NCBI GenBank assembly: GCA_030544215.1
Contig: JARZZO010000006.1
Span: forward strand, 53,048,501 to 53,112,500
Direction: 5' to 3'
Length of the DNA: 64,000 bases
Origin: Zantedeschia hybrid cultivar
Taxonomy: Eukaryota; Streptophyta; Magnoliopsida; Alismatales; Araceae
Part shown: piece after piece, positions 10,921 through 22,452 of the stretch
How positions within the stretch are numbered: the first letter of the stretch is position 1
Layout: every line of letters starts with the position of its first letter
Translations under genes and position numbers: made by a program
The notes under the pieces: model-generated
Told to the model about the DNA's origin: nothing
Databases searched by the model: none
What the model saw: the letters and a program-made list of their open reading frames with translations, nothing else

Positions 10921-11717
10921 TGCATGGAATATTTTAGAATTTTAATTTTAGCTTTATATGCGCATGTTGATGTGTTTACTGCTTTAAATTAGATTTATTG
11001 CATGTAAGAAAATAAGATTTTCGAAAATTCAAATTATCCAATTTTGATTGGAACCCAGGTTTTAAGAAAGCCAAAATTATTATATTTTCAAAATTTTAGC
11101 CTTCATGTGATGTGTTTAATCATGTGTGGATGGTTAAAATTTGTGATGGTCATGGACATGCACTTAGTTAAATTTCATATCATGTGATGGTGTGTGATTT
11201 TGTGGATTGTTATGGAATGTGAATGTTTATTAATTAAGTGTTAATTAATGAGGCTTGTGTGCCTCCCTCTCTCCATTCCATTGTAATTCTATCTCCCTCT
11301 GTTATTGTACTCGGCCATAAGGCTTTCTCTTACAATTTATTTGTATTTGAAATTGTTTCAAAATTAATAATATTTGTAATTGATCGCGCCGACCGAGGAG
11401 AGGCGAGGATGATCCACAAGTGCAACCAGGAAGGCGACAGGAGATGAGATCACCAGTAGCTATGTGTTTGCATATTTAAATTATATAATTGTTATATAGT
11501 TTTGGTGATTAATTGTTTGGCTCCAGTTAATCACCGTGCTGTCTATGACCACATAATGAACATGTATGGATGATGCATGCTTTTAGTTATTGATTATGAA
11601 TCGATTGCTAATATCTAGGTATAGTTAAATATATATATTCGATATATTTATAAACTATCACGTAGGATGAGACCAACTTAACATAAACAAAACCTTCAAC
11701 TTAAAGTCTAAGCCGAA

Positions 11718-12198
11718 GCGCGAGTCATTGAGAATGCACCGCGTGACTCTCCATCAATATAGTTCTTAGAACTTGATTCAGTGATGACAGATACTACGTG
11801 TTTACCCGAGATCTGCCACCATCTGATGAAAGGACTATTAACTATGGCATTATGATGCCTTGAGATTGGAATAGAGGAACGGTGTAGCTATCCTCGCGTT
11901 TACCCGGGAGCTGTATTCTTACTCTACTCTGTCGCGTATTGATGGTAAAGCTTAGACCAAGTATAATGGTCTACTGTGTTTACCCGGGACCATTAAAGAC
12001 CTGGGAGTCGAAATAAGATCGGATATTGCAAGGAGTTGCAATTACCATAAGATGGTTGCTCTAAGATAATGGTATGATACTATGTGTTTACCCGAGGTCA
12101 TACTGTGATTCTTGGAGATTCTGATCCTCACTAGAAGACCGTCGGAGTCTTCCGTTCTGTATACCTGAAGGTTATACAGTCCGTCGAAAAATAGTGGG
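11718..12198 (+). other. Structured RNA module before gag, element B
   Basis: Bulged hairpin 11718-11744. Four hairpins with common loop GTTTACCCGRG: arms CAGAT/ATCTG (11788-11815), TGTAGCT/AGCTGTA (11883-11915), TAATGGT/ACCATTA (11964-11995), GTATGAT/GTCATAC (12072-12103). A three-way junction at 12127-12198 is closed by CTCACTA/TAGTGGG. The module ends 80 nt before the gag ATG (12278). Homologous modules occur in C, D and E. Confidence 0.75.
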
Positions 12199-12277
12199 AA
12201 ATAATTCAAGATAAAAGACCATAATTGAATTATCAGAACAATCTGCTTAAATCGCGTTATTTCCTTCGATCACTAAT

Positions 12278-15040
12278 ATGTCGTCTATTCGAGATTTTGG
12301 CATGTTGGATGCCGATACTTCTCATACTCAGACTGACTAGAAAACTCTGAAGAATGTCTTCAGGGCCAAGTGAAAGTCACTATCCTAATCAGATATCCTG
12401 AATCCTCTTACTTGGATAGACCAAGGTGAAGAGGTACTCATGGTATGCCTTATTGAAAGGCAATGATTATCATGAAATCTCTTATTTGGATAGACCAAGA
12501 TGAAGAGATATTTATGATGTGCCTTTGAGAAAGGCAAGTGGTAAGATTTTAAACGATCGAATCCACACCTGAAAGGATAAAGAAAAGTCAGCTGAGATAG
12601 AGAAGTAGCAGTTCTCCCGCTGCAACCAATATAAGGATATTGGTAAAGGCAAAAAGGAATATGGAATTTGAAAGAAGTTTCATATATTCTTATTATCGTC
12701 TTTTGCATGTCTATTGGAGAATTAGCGTATCTAATATGAGATATTGGAAATAATTCTCAAAGCTGCAATAGTGTGCAGACTTGGACAAGTAAAAGGAAAT
12801 CGAGAAGATGCAAGTGTTGAGTTAGACTTAACTATTGTTCATGATATTCATAGATTACTATTAGACAGTAAATCTTTGTGTATTTATAGGAGTCAAATAT
12901 GAAACTGAATAACTGTTATTTAGTTGCATAAGAAATCAAGAATAACATTGATTAAAATGAACAATAGTTGTTCGAATCAGTCAATGCACTATAGATTCTT
13001 GAAGTGACATTTCATGTGATGAATGTTCACAAGTCTCCTATAGAAATGAACTGTGTGAGTCCTGATTATCTATGGTATTGTACACAGGATTGTACAATAA
13101 GAAATCATTGATGCTGATGCATATTGATGTAACCAGGCCAAAGATAATCACTACTATTGACTTACCTTATAGTTCACTCTTGGAATGATTCGACTGTATG
13201 TACTTACTGAAGTACAAGACGAATATATATAAGAGATTAAGTTATAAGATCAATATGAAGTATTAGAATTTTTGATTTGATCAAAGAAACTAATACTTAT
13301 GTATATGATTCACATAAATCATTAAGAGGATAATTGTATCCTCGCTCGATTGGTCCTCATTGTGCATCATAGCAATATGATAGAATGAGGAATTGTACCT
13401 TATTAAGATATGGTGCAATACATAATAAGATTTGCCTAATTCTTGTCCTTTTGAACATAATTATAAATATTAGATGTCCATACTTTAAAGATGGTTCCAA
13501 ATAAGTTAGTGTGTATCCATATAAGATATGGAAACCAAATAATTCATATGAGATGTGAATTATGAACAAACCTGATTTAAAAGTCAGGTATTACCGTGGC
13601 GTGAATTTGTGAATGTCCAAAGACTTTAGACATTACAATTATTGGCCAGGCGATAATGAAATAATTGTCGTCCTGAAAGCTGTCTTCTGTGAAGAAGAAT
13701 ATGTCCTCAAAGAAGACAGTCGGAGCTGATAAAACTAGAAGATGTTCTAGATTAACAAGCTAACATAAGATTATTAGATAATCTTTAGTTGTTTGGAACC
13801 GGTCATGACACACATACAAAGAGCTTCATAGATTTTTGAGATTCTCTCAGTGACTAAAAGGATATGTTTGACATATCTAATTTAGCAAGATGAGGGGACC
13901 TCAAAATAGATTATGATATGAAATCTATGATAATGATGCTCTCTGTCATTACAACTTTAAGATTGATAAGTTTATCAGAATTCTACTTGTCAATACTGCC
14001 TATCATGAGATGATGACAGTTGGATTAAAAGCGTCCACTCAATGTGATTGAGGTAAAGATGTATATGATACACCTTTAAAGCTTTTAGAATATCTAGGAA
14101 GCAAGCTATGATTTCAAAGATCATTTTGAATCAAACTGAAGCTTCCTAAGTTGTAATAAAAGTTTTGACTTAATGGTCAAATATTATGTGATCACTAAGA
14201 ATGATCACGGATTGTGTGTGTTCAAAAAGAACAGTGGGAGCACGGTCGTTTTAATAATGTTTTATGATGATAACATCAAAGTCATTAAGAATGACTTCAG
14301 GATGTTACTATTAGTGAAAGCATTGTTAACCATGTTTTTCTCCATAATGGATTTAGTTATAATATCCCACGTATTGGAAATACGAATCTATTAAGATAGA
14401 TAGGCGGGGATATTACATTGACCTGTATGTCAAGATGTTTGGCATAAATTTCATAACAAATCTCAATTGTTGAGATATGGAATTTATTCCTTTAAAGAAA
14501 AGGTTCCTTAAAGGGTACATGAGTGAAATGCATCATTAAGCGCTTGAGAAGTGCTAAGGGTGCATTCACGTATATGGAGAGGATGATTTGAAACTATGAG
14601 GTCACACTGACTCAAATTTCAAGTCAAATAATAGATTCAACCTTTTAGTAGAAAGGAATGGATTGGAATGGTTCCAATTCAAAACTCGATGTTAAGATGA
14701 CGACATAGACAAGTGATATTGTTATTGGAACAGTATGGATGAAAAGGTTCATCTCTGAACTAAATGTAGTTCTAAAAGATCTCTGATACCATCCTATCGT
14801 TGTAGGACAACAGTGGGAGCAATGAATTGTGTGATCGAGCCATGGTCTCTTCAGAAGTTACAGAACATTCTGAGGCTCTTTCCCAGGTTCAGAGACAAAG
14901 GATTAAGAGGAAATAACGTAATGGAAATATTCCATCTGTAGATAATTTAGCAGATCCCTGACCAAGTCTTAGTCACAAACTTTTTGTGAGCATCACCTAG
15001 ATTTGATGGAGATCAAATGCGAAAGTGATTGGCTTGAGTC
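12278..15040 (+). pseudogene. Element B gag-pol remnant (copia)
   Basis: The gag start ATGTCGTC is kept, and nucleotide similarity to element C can be followed through gag, integrase (around 13080-13420), RT and RNase H, but stops and indels are everywhere and no frame exceeds about 100 codons. The RT active-site region near 14250 reads MFYDDN in place of YVDD. A minus-strand frame of 107 aa at 12385-12708 is a shadow. Total length is about 2.8 kb against about 3.9 kb for the same region of E without its insert, so several deletions have occurred. No function is expected. Confidence 0.75.
12402..12545. repeat. Imperfect ~73-bp tandem duplication inside the element B coding remnant
   Basis: Two diverged copies, each containing CTTA(C/T)TTGGATAGACCAAG, then TGAAGAG, ending in a (TG)CCTT...GAAAGGCAA block. 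They replace part of the gag region relative to element C. Confidence 0.6.
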
Positions 15041-15052
15041 CAAGTGGGAGAT

Positions 15053-16639
15053 TGATGGATATAGGTGTCCTCTAAGCCAATCATAAGGCACCTATTTCAA
15101 TCTGGTTCACTAATAAATGGCATTAAATTCATTATGTAGATTGGCATATTCATAATTGCGCATAATGAAGTCCATGAATATGTGCAATAGTCATCATATT
15201 ATGATGAGATCATAATAATGAGACTGATGACTTATAAACACATATTCTCAATTGTTCCTAGTCGTAGGATGTTTGAGAAGGACATCAAACATCCGGTTAG
15301 ACTAGTACAGGTTATTCCAGCTCATATGATGAGGGTGACTGATCTCGTTAGTTACTAGTGTGGAGACACAATGGTAAACATGTAGGTGCTCATTGGGGAA
15401 TGAGTTCACTGAACTGATCCGACATGAATCGCCGAATGGTAATTTACCTGACTGTCAATCGGCTTGATTCATCGTCACACTAGCGTGGTTGATCCTTGGA
15501 CTTGAGACACCAAAGACACCTTGTCGGTGGACTTCTGGACTTTGACCTTGACCTACGAATCCCTATCTACGGGATCTCAAATAGTCAAGGATCGGGTCCA
15601 GCGGAAGACCTTCGAAGGTGATTGTGTGTTCAATAAAGGATCGTTCGCTCTCAGGTAAATGGAGAGAGAATGCTCTAGAGTAGATCCACAGGAGTCTCTG
15701 GCCAGAACAGAAACAATATCAGAAAAGTGGTTTTCGGATATTGTACAGCGGAGTCTGATTCAAGTGAGTTGACCATCTAGGGTTTGACAGTTGACCATAC
15801 CCTAGGTTAACTCGAGAACATTGTGCGAACGAAGGATTATAGCCACGTGGTAACTGTGGACGGACAGGTTCCATGAGTGGGTTGCTGAACCCCATTACCT
15901 TCCGGGATCATGCGGTGTTGCTTGGCACCCAACTTGATCAGAAGTCCGACCGAATTCACATGCGATGTCTATTCGGTTAAGTAATTAGTTAATATATAGA
16001 TATTAATTAATTACAATAAGTCAATAACTAGTTATTGGATTTAACGGGCTGAAAACCGGACTGGTAAATGGGCCTAGAGGGTCACACGCAATAAGATTCT
16101 CAGTCGGTGGTACATAAGTGGGATTTATATTAACTCGGGGACTTTTGTGAAAAGTCGCGCCGACTTAATATATATACACGCTGTTGAGAAACCCTGGGCC
16201 AAGCTCCAGGATTTCCCTTGCTGGCCGTCATCCCCCCTTTCTCTCTCTTCCTCTGGGCGTCCCGTTTGGCGTGCCAGAACAGCTTCCGTCTCCGCCGCAT
16301 ATGATTCCCGAAAGTCGGGAATTCCCGTCGGCGGGATTTCCGCAATCGTTGCGGCGACGGATCTTCAGCGAGCGAGCTGAAACGGACGAGGGATCGAGGA
16401 CGAACCACCGCGGAGGATCGCGTGGATACCGCTGGAGACCGGACGCTTGTGCGGCTTGCGGCATCGCCTCGACGGAACCGAAACGGAAGCGGATTCGAAT
16501 CCGCGCACGGTAATCGGATTACTTCTCGTAGTTTTCGGTTTGCGTTTTTCGTTCCGAATCGGATCAGCGGGCATCGGGCGGGATAAATTTGTGTTCTTCG
16601 TTTCCGTTGTGTTCTTCGCGTCCCGCCCGGATCCTAACA
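15053..16639 (+). repeat. 3' LTR of element B
   Basis: Starts TGATGGATATAGG after the polypurine tract and ends CCTAACA; 1,587 bp, matching the 1,585 bp of the D LTR. A TATATATA box lies near 16168-16175, preceded by the family block TTTGTGAAAA...CGCGCCG. The element D fragment starts at the next base. Confidence 0.78.
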
Positions 16640-16869
16640 CCGAGCATATAACACTGGACCTTGACTGAGTCCTCCTTCCAATTTTCATACATCATTAATT
16701 CATCTTCGTTAGCATTATCACCGGGTTGCACTGGATCTGGTTGATGCAGGACATAGGCTAGTTTTTCACAACTGAGGACAATCTTCAGGTTGCGTAACCA
16801 GTCAATGTAATTTGGTCCCGTGAGTTTGTTTGCATCAAGTATGCAACGGAGGGGTTTAGGTGACGATAT
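16640..16869 (-). pseudogene. Element D gag N-terminal fragment, start codon lost
   Basis: Homologous to the first roughly 77 codons of element E gag (TGPNYIDWLRNLKIVL region). At 16869-16867 the initiator ATG of E has become ATA, and the frame carries further changes. It is cut at 16640 by the junction with element B. Non-functional. Confidence 0.75.
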
Positions 16870-16948
16870 AGCGACCTACATGGAAATATATAAAATGAGC
16901 AGATAGTTCTTAAAATCAGATTTATGACTTTTAATTTAGATTTATGCT

Positions 16949-17425
16949 CCTACTATTTTTCGGCGATCTGTATGACCCTCTAAGATACAGAACGGGAGAT
17001 TCCGGTGATCTCCTAGTGGGGATCAGAATCCTTCGGGCAACATGCATGTGACCTTGTGGTAGCACAACAAATCACATCAAGTCCCTTAGGCAGTCAACTC
17101 TTGACAGTTGCAACATTTTGCAATATCCGATCGATTTAACCCCTGAATCAGAATGATCTTGTGGTAGCACAACAAATCAATTTGATTCAGTTAAGTTTAT
17201 CCATCATTACTTAGATGACATGAATTCATAGTGCAATCCTTGTGGTAGTACAACAAAACTACACTATTTGTCCATTCATCTTAATGACATCACATGTCGT
17301 AGATCTAGTTTAATTTCTAAATCAAACATACCTTGTGGTAGCACAACAAATCCGTTTGAGATAAGAATTATCCTAAGATCTATAATGATGGTGGGTTACG
17401 TGGATTATTCTGAATATCTCACCTT
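16949..17425 (-). other. Structured RNA module before gag, element D
   Basis: In forward coordinates: three-way junction 16949-17020; hairpins at 17046-17077 (arms ATGTGA/TCACAT), 17143-17190 (arms CTGAATCAGAATGA / TCAATTTGATTCAG), 17228-17267 (ATAGTG/CACTAT) and 17322-17359 (TCAAACATA/TCCGTTTGA). Each encloses the 20-nt loop CTTGTGGTAGCACAACAAA plus one flanking base. The bulged hairpin ends near 17425. Confidence 0.75.
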
Positions 17426-17990
17426 TACAACTTAAGTTTTAAAAGAGGGTTTTTTATTTTTGATTTGTAAAAAATCGTGCTATCAATAGTATTTCAATTT
17501 GAAGTATCAATATACTTAATAGAAATATATATATATGATAGCATGGTCCGCAAACATCACATATATGCAGAAAAATTAAATGGGGATGATCATGGACTGT
17601 TAAAGCTACTATGGAATCATCGGAGCCAAACGATGATCCATAATAGGATCCTAATGTGAAAACAGCAAAACTGGTTCCATTTGATGCGAGTCCTTCCTCC
17701 AGAGGTGTCTTCAGAAGATCCCGTCCTCTTAGCTTAATCCAATACATTTAAATACAAAATTCAGGACTCGCAGGTCCACAAATATACATTTAAACAATTA
17801 GAAATCTTGATCTTATCAAGGGGAGTACAATCTTATAGGAAGGTAGAAAGTACACTTGGATTAAGAGAGAGGAGGACACGCAGGTCCTATTTAAAATCCC
17901 AAATGAAATAAGCATCGCATCCATTCACTTCATTCATCACATGAAAATACTAAGTCCATGATCATCCCACCATAAAACACATCACATGCA
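17426..17990 (-). other. Element D leader, unstructured part
   Basis: No gene supported. Low-GC leader with strong nucleotide similarity to 60848-61430 of element E. A 97-aa minus-strand frame (17454-17747) is not conserved in length in E. Confidence 0.6.
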
Positions 17991-18400
17991 TCACAATCAT
18001 CACATAATTGTTGTTTAGTATTAAATTTTATAAGTATAAAATTATAATACCAATTAGTTTTCGAAATAACATTTATTTCAGCATAATCAATAATATTCAC
18101 AATATTATTGACAAATAAACTAACTAAACTATTCAGTTAATCCAAATACTAATTCAAACACTTTGAACAGAGAAATGTAATCAAGTTATGCATAAAATTA
18201 GTTTAAAACATTTTTAAACTAATTAATTTAACAGGGAAATTAATTATCTAAAATAATTTTAAATAATTAACTATCACCCTATTAATTACAAAGCCCCTTA
18301 AGTAAATAACAGTTATTAAACAATTTAATAAGCTGTTAATAATCATAAAAATAATTAATAATAATTATTAATTATTTCTATAATTTTTCTTTTTTAAAAC
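17990..18400 (-). other. AT-rich hairpin ladder, element D leader
   Basis: In the sense (minus) direction: arms AATTAGTTTAAAA / TTTTAAACTAATT around ATG (13 bp), TCAATAATATT / AATATTATTGA around GTG (11 bp), GAAATAA / TTATTTC around ATG, TTATTAAA / TTTAATAA around TTG. Same architecture as in B, C and E. Confidence 0.75.
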
Positions 18401-18489
18401 AATTTTAAAACGGGCTAAAATGGGCTAATAATGGGTTTAATGGGGTTAAACAGATATTAAAAACCAATTTTTAAAAATCAGAAAATGGG

Positions 18490-18690
18490 CCTAGCCCATT
18501 AGGGCCCAAACGGCCCGGGCCCAGGGCCCTGGCTCGGCCAGGGTCGAACCCTGGCTCGGCCAGGGTCGAGCCCTAGCTCGGCCAGGGGGTCTGGCCCAGC
18601 CAGACCCGAGCCCTGGCTCAGCCAGGGCGCCTGGCTCGGCCAGGGTCGAGCCAGGCACCGGACCTGGCTGGGCCAGGTCCAGGCCCAAGC
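18490..18690 (-). repeat. GC palindrome block, element D leader
   Basis: Repeated CCCTGGCTCGGCCAGGG palindromes and relatives at about 18525, 18548, 18608 and 18628. The matching leader block in B is at 9650-9890 and in E at 61920-62040. Confidence 0.8.
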
Positions 18691-19311
18691 CGGGTCCGGT
18701 ACGAACCGGTCCGAACCGGCTCGGGACCGGCCGGCTCGGCAGATTCCTGCAACCCTAACCCTTTTGCAGAAGCTTCAGCTGGGAGGATCCGGCGCCGCCG
18801 CCGCCGAGCCCCGGCGCCGCCGGCCGCAGCCGGCGTTGCCTCCGACGCCGGAGACGTGCCGGCGCCGGCAGGGCCGCCGGTGGCCGGCGTTGGGGAGGAA
18901 ATCGAGCCCCAAATATCCCAAAAAAAATATGTTTTTCAGGTTTAAAAACCCGAGTTCGGGCTCGATTTTTAGCACCTCCAAGGGCACTCCGGTGCCAATC
19001 TTCATGCCCAATGTGAAGTGGTGACTATCACCAATAGTTCCAGACATCCGGGCCGCCATCCCAACAGTTGGAATGCACGTACGAAGCCGCCGAAGTACCC
19101 CAGTTCATCATCACATGAAGAACTCCGAAAAACCCAAATAAAAATCTGAAAAATATAGAAAAATAATCAAATTGATCGTGATCATCATATGAACACTAAT
19201 CTGTCTTTTTTAATCGGATTAAACACAAGAACACGTACAATACGGGTTCTTCACGCATAACGAGAAAAACACACATAACGGTGCCGTTTTACAACCGAAC
19301 CAGCAAACCTG
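18691..19311 (-). other. Element D leader, proximal part
   Basis: Leader between primer site and GC block. Contains a GC-rich CCGGCG-type stretch (18785-18880), then mixed sequence. No gene recognised; an open minus-strand frame (19059-18775) lacks any recognised motif. Confidence 0.55.
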
Positions 19312-19323
19312 GCTCTGATACCA
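19312..19323 (-). other. Primer-binding site of element D (initiator Met tRNA type)
   Basis: TGGTATCAGAGC on the minus strand, one base from the LTR end. This is the standard plant copia primer site complementary to the 3' end of initiator methionine tRNA. It fixes the LTR boundary and the direction of D. Confidence 0.93.
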
Positions 19324-19324
19324 C

Positions 19325-20909
19325 TGTAAGGAATCGCCATGAACGCAGCGGAAATAAAAATGATTCCATTGTATCGGTTGCTGGGGTCGTAAAACGGATA
19401 TTAAAATCTAAGCGAGAAGAACAGTTCTTCACCTTTGCGGGGTTTCGAATCTCCCGTGGATGATGCCGACTCGGTAATCGCGCACGCGCACGATCTCTAG
19501 AGGTATCCACACGAGTTCCCGCAGCAGACGCGATTTCCTCCTCGGCTTGAGTGCTCCGACCAGATCTCAAATCCACCATGCGTGGAGAGAGACAGATCCA
19601 CTCCAAGAGAGAGAGAAGGAGAGAGAGAGAGGAGAGAGAGAATCTGGGGTAAAAATTCGTCTAACTAACTTTTTACCACTCCCCCTTGGCCCTCCTTATA
19701 TAGAAATAAAGATAAGCACAAGAATTAATCCTCATGATTATCCAAGAGTTTGGCCTTGGATAATTCTCCATTAAATCTTCATGTTTATCCTGCAGCTTTT
19801 CACAAAAACCCAGATAAGCATGAAATTTAACATCTCTCACCGTCTGACGAGAACTCTTATGTGTGTGACCCTCTAGGCCCATATATCAGTCCGGTTGCAG
19901 GCCCATTAAACTTAGAACTGTTTCTTGAGTTTAATATTTATTAATTAACATTTAAACATCATATGTTAAATGATTAATTTAATAAACAAGTGAATTATCA
20001 TCTGATGATCAAATCACTTGGCCTTCTGATCATGAACAGCACCAAACACTACCTCACGATCCCAGAAGATATAAGGGATATTGTTCCCTTCAATTGAACC
20101 TTTCCGTCTGCCGATACCGCACAGATATAATCCTTCACTCATGCAATGTCCCGATAAAGCAAGGGTATGGTTTTATAGTCAAACCCTCTATCACATTATC
20201 CAGATAGATTCTAGTACACAGTTAATATCTAGAAAGACATCTCTTTCATTTGACCCTGGCCAGGGATTTCTGTATACACATCCATAGGACATTCTCTCTC
20301 CAGTCTTATACCAAGAGTGAGTGATCCCTTGTTGTTCACTCAATTACCTTCGCAAGCTTTCCACTGTATCTGAAAGACCGATTATAGTGGACTTAATGGT
20401 TAAAGTCCACGAGTCAGAGAATCAAGATACAATGGTCCACAAACAAGGTATCATTGGTGACTCAGGTCAAAGGACCAACTGTGCTACTGCAACGATTGAA
20501 TTCCCTGGTTGACTAATAGGTATAATTACCATCCAGGAATTCTTATTTGGGTCTGTTCAGTGAACTCATTCTCTAATGAGCACCCACTTGTTTGTCTTAG
20601 TGTCACCACACGAGTGAATGTGAGATCATTCACCCTCATCATATGAGCAGACATAACTTGTGTCGATCTTTTCGGATATTTAATGTCCAACTCAAATATC
20701 CTATGATCGAGAACTATTTAAGACAATTGCCTTAGGATATTGATCTCACTATCATGATCTCATCATGATTCAATATCCCATACATTTGTCTATGGACCTT
20801 CATTACGATAGTCGTTTGCGAGAACTATTAAATGAAGAAATAATTGCCTTTATTAATAATCTGAACTAGAATGTACAATGATTGGCTTTGAGGCCACCCA
20901 ATTCTAACA
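19325..20909 (-). repeat. 5' LTR of element D
   Basis: 1,585 bp. The sense strand begins TGTTAGAATTGGGTGGCC at 20909 and ends GGCGATTCCTTACA at 19325. TATATAA is on the minus strand at 19702-19696, followed by an AG-rich (GAGA)n leader at 19590-19640. Highly similar to the E LTR, in which the F1 insertion site is visible by comparison. Confidence 0.9.
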
Positions 20910-20989
20910 CTAAGCCCATTTGAATATAAAATGAACTGGGTTTAATTTTAATATTCAAAATTGTTTTGAAAATTGAAATTATTTTTCAA

Positions 20990-21660
20990 ATTATATTTAA
21001 TTGGGCTTAATTAATGATTTTGAATCATTATGAAATTTAAGTATTTTTATTAACTAGAAATTAGTTATTAATTAATTAGGGTTAATATTAATTTAAATGT
21101 TAAATTAATTATTAACCTTAATATGACTAATTTAAGGGTTAAATTGGTCATTAACTTATATTTCAACTAATTGTTAATTAATATTTAAGTTAGTTATTAA
21201 TTTAATTGTTAAATTAATAATTAACTTAAATGACTAATTTAAGTGTTAAATTAGTAGTATTTAATGATTAATTGTTAGTTATTAATTTAAGGGTTAAATT
21301 AATGATTAACTTTAATCATCTAATCTAATTGTTAGATTAATGTTATTAATTAATTAGTGTTGATTATTATTTTAAGAGTTAAATTAATAATTGACATTAA
21401 TTAACTGATCTAAATGTTAGATTACTAGTTAATTATTAATTTCTGTTAATTATTGGTTTAAGAGTTAAATTAGTGATTAACATTAATTAATTAACTATTC
21501 TAAGTGTTAGATTAGTAGTTAATAATTAATCATAGTTGATTATTAATTTAAATGTTAAATTATTAATTAACTTAGTTGGATTAATCTAAGAGTTAGATTA
21601 GTCTTTAAATAATCTAATTGTTAGATTATTAATGGGGTTTAATCTAAGTGTTAGATTATT
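20990..21660 (+). other. AT-rich hairpin ladder, element C leader
   Basis: No gene. Examples: GACTAATTTAA / TTAAATTGGTC around GGG (21125-21149); TTATTAATTTAA / TTAAATTAATAA around TTG (21194-21220, 12 bp perfect); ACTAATTTAA / TTAAATTAGT around GTG (21233-21255); AATAATCTAA / TTAGATTATT around TTG (21608-21630). At least ten such units occur in about 650 bp. Confidence 0.8.
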
Positions 21661-22452
21661 AGAAATGTTCTAATTTGCATGGAATAATCTGGAACTATTA
21701 ATTTGGAGTGTGTGCGCATGTGATGTGTATTTAATACTTTTAAATTTTGATTTAATTGCATGTTAACTTAATAAAATGAGTTTTCGAAATTCAAACACTA
21801 ATTTTGATTGGATCCCAGCTTTTTGAAAGCCAAAACTTGTCTATTTTGAAAACTCATTTGTTTTAGCCATGTGATGCGCTGAATCATATGTGGAATGTTT
21901 AAAACACACCGTGGTCATGGATATGTACTTATTTAATTGTTCATGTGATGAATGATGGATTGTGTGGATCATGGATGCATGTTTGATTATTAATTGTTAA
22001 TAAATAGAGGTCTGCGCACCTCTCTCTCTCATACTCCGATGTATTTCTACCTCCCTCTCTCTCTTGTACTCGCCATAAGGCCTTCTTCAATTTACTTGTA
22101 ATTCTAGAATTAATGTAATATGATTGAGGCAACCGAGGAAGGAGCGAGGACGATCCACAGCTGTAACCAGGAAGGCGAAAAGATGGAGATCTATTGCCTA
22201 TGTATTTGCAGGTTATCTAATGTAAATGTTATGATTAGATTGTGTGTGCGTTTGACTGTTGGCTCCAGTCAAACCCACTGTGCTATCCATGACCACACTA
22301 ATGACATGTATGAGATGCATTGATTTCTTTTGATTATGAATCAAAGCAGGTTATAGTATTTAGTAAATATATACGATATATTTATATACTATCACCTAGG
22401 AGAGACCAAGATAAAAGTTATCCAAATACCCTCAGATAAACTCTAAGCTGTA
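21661..22452 (+). other. Element C leader, middle part
   Basis: No gene supported. Contains a CT-rich stretch (22018-22070) and the family block AACCGAGGA...AGCGAGGA...ATCCACA...AACCAGGAAGGCG (22129-22180), shared with element B at 11390-11440. Confidence 0.6.

Larger units (their letters stand above)
9251..16639 (+). mobile_element. Element B: decayed Ty1/copia element, 5' end missing
   Basis: Plus strand: truncated leader (about 9251-12277), wreck of gag-pol (12278 to about 15040), polypurine tract CAAGTGGGAG (15041-15050) and 3' LTR (15053-16639). The left end is cut by element A; no primer site or 5' LTR is present. Its leader architecture matches elements C, D and E, but the coding part has decayed much further. 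Confidence 0.8.
16640..20909 (-). mobile_element. Element D: 5' end of a copia element, minus strand
   Basis: From right to left (sense direction): 5' LTR 20909-19325, tRNA-iMet primer site, 2.4-kb leader, gag start, then an abrupt cut at 16640 where the B LTR ends. Closely similar to element E over gag start, leader and LTR. The rest of its gag-pol and its 3' LTR would be expected to the left of B. Confidence 0.85.

Noticed and set aside
17454..17747. 97-codon frame in the leader of D (begins MYWIKLRGRDLLKTPLEEG)
   Set aside because: The homologous frame in E stops after about 36 codons, so it is not conserved as a protein.
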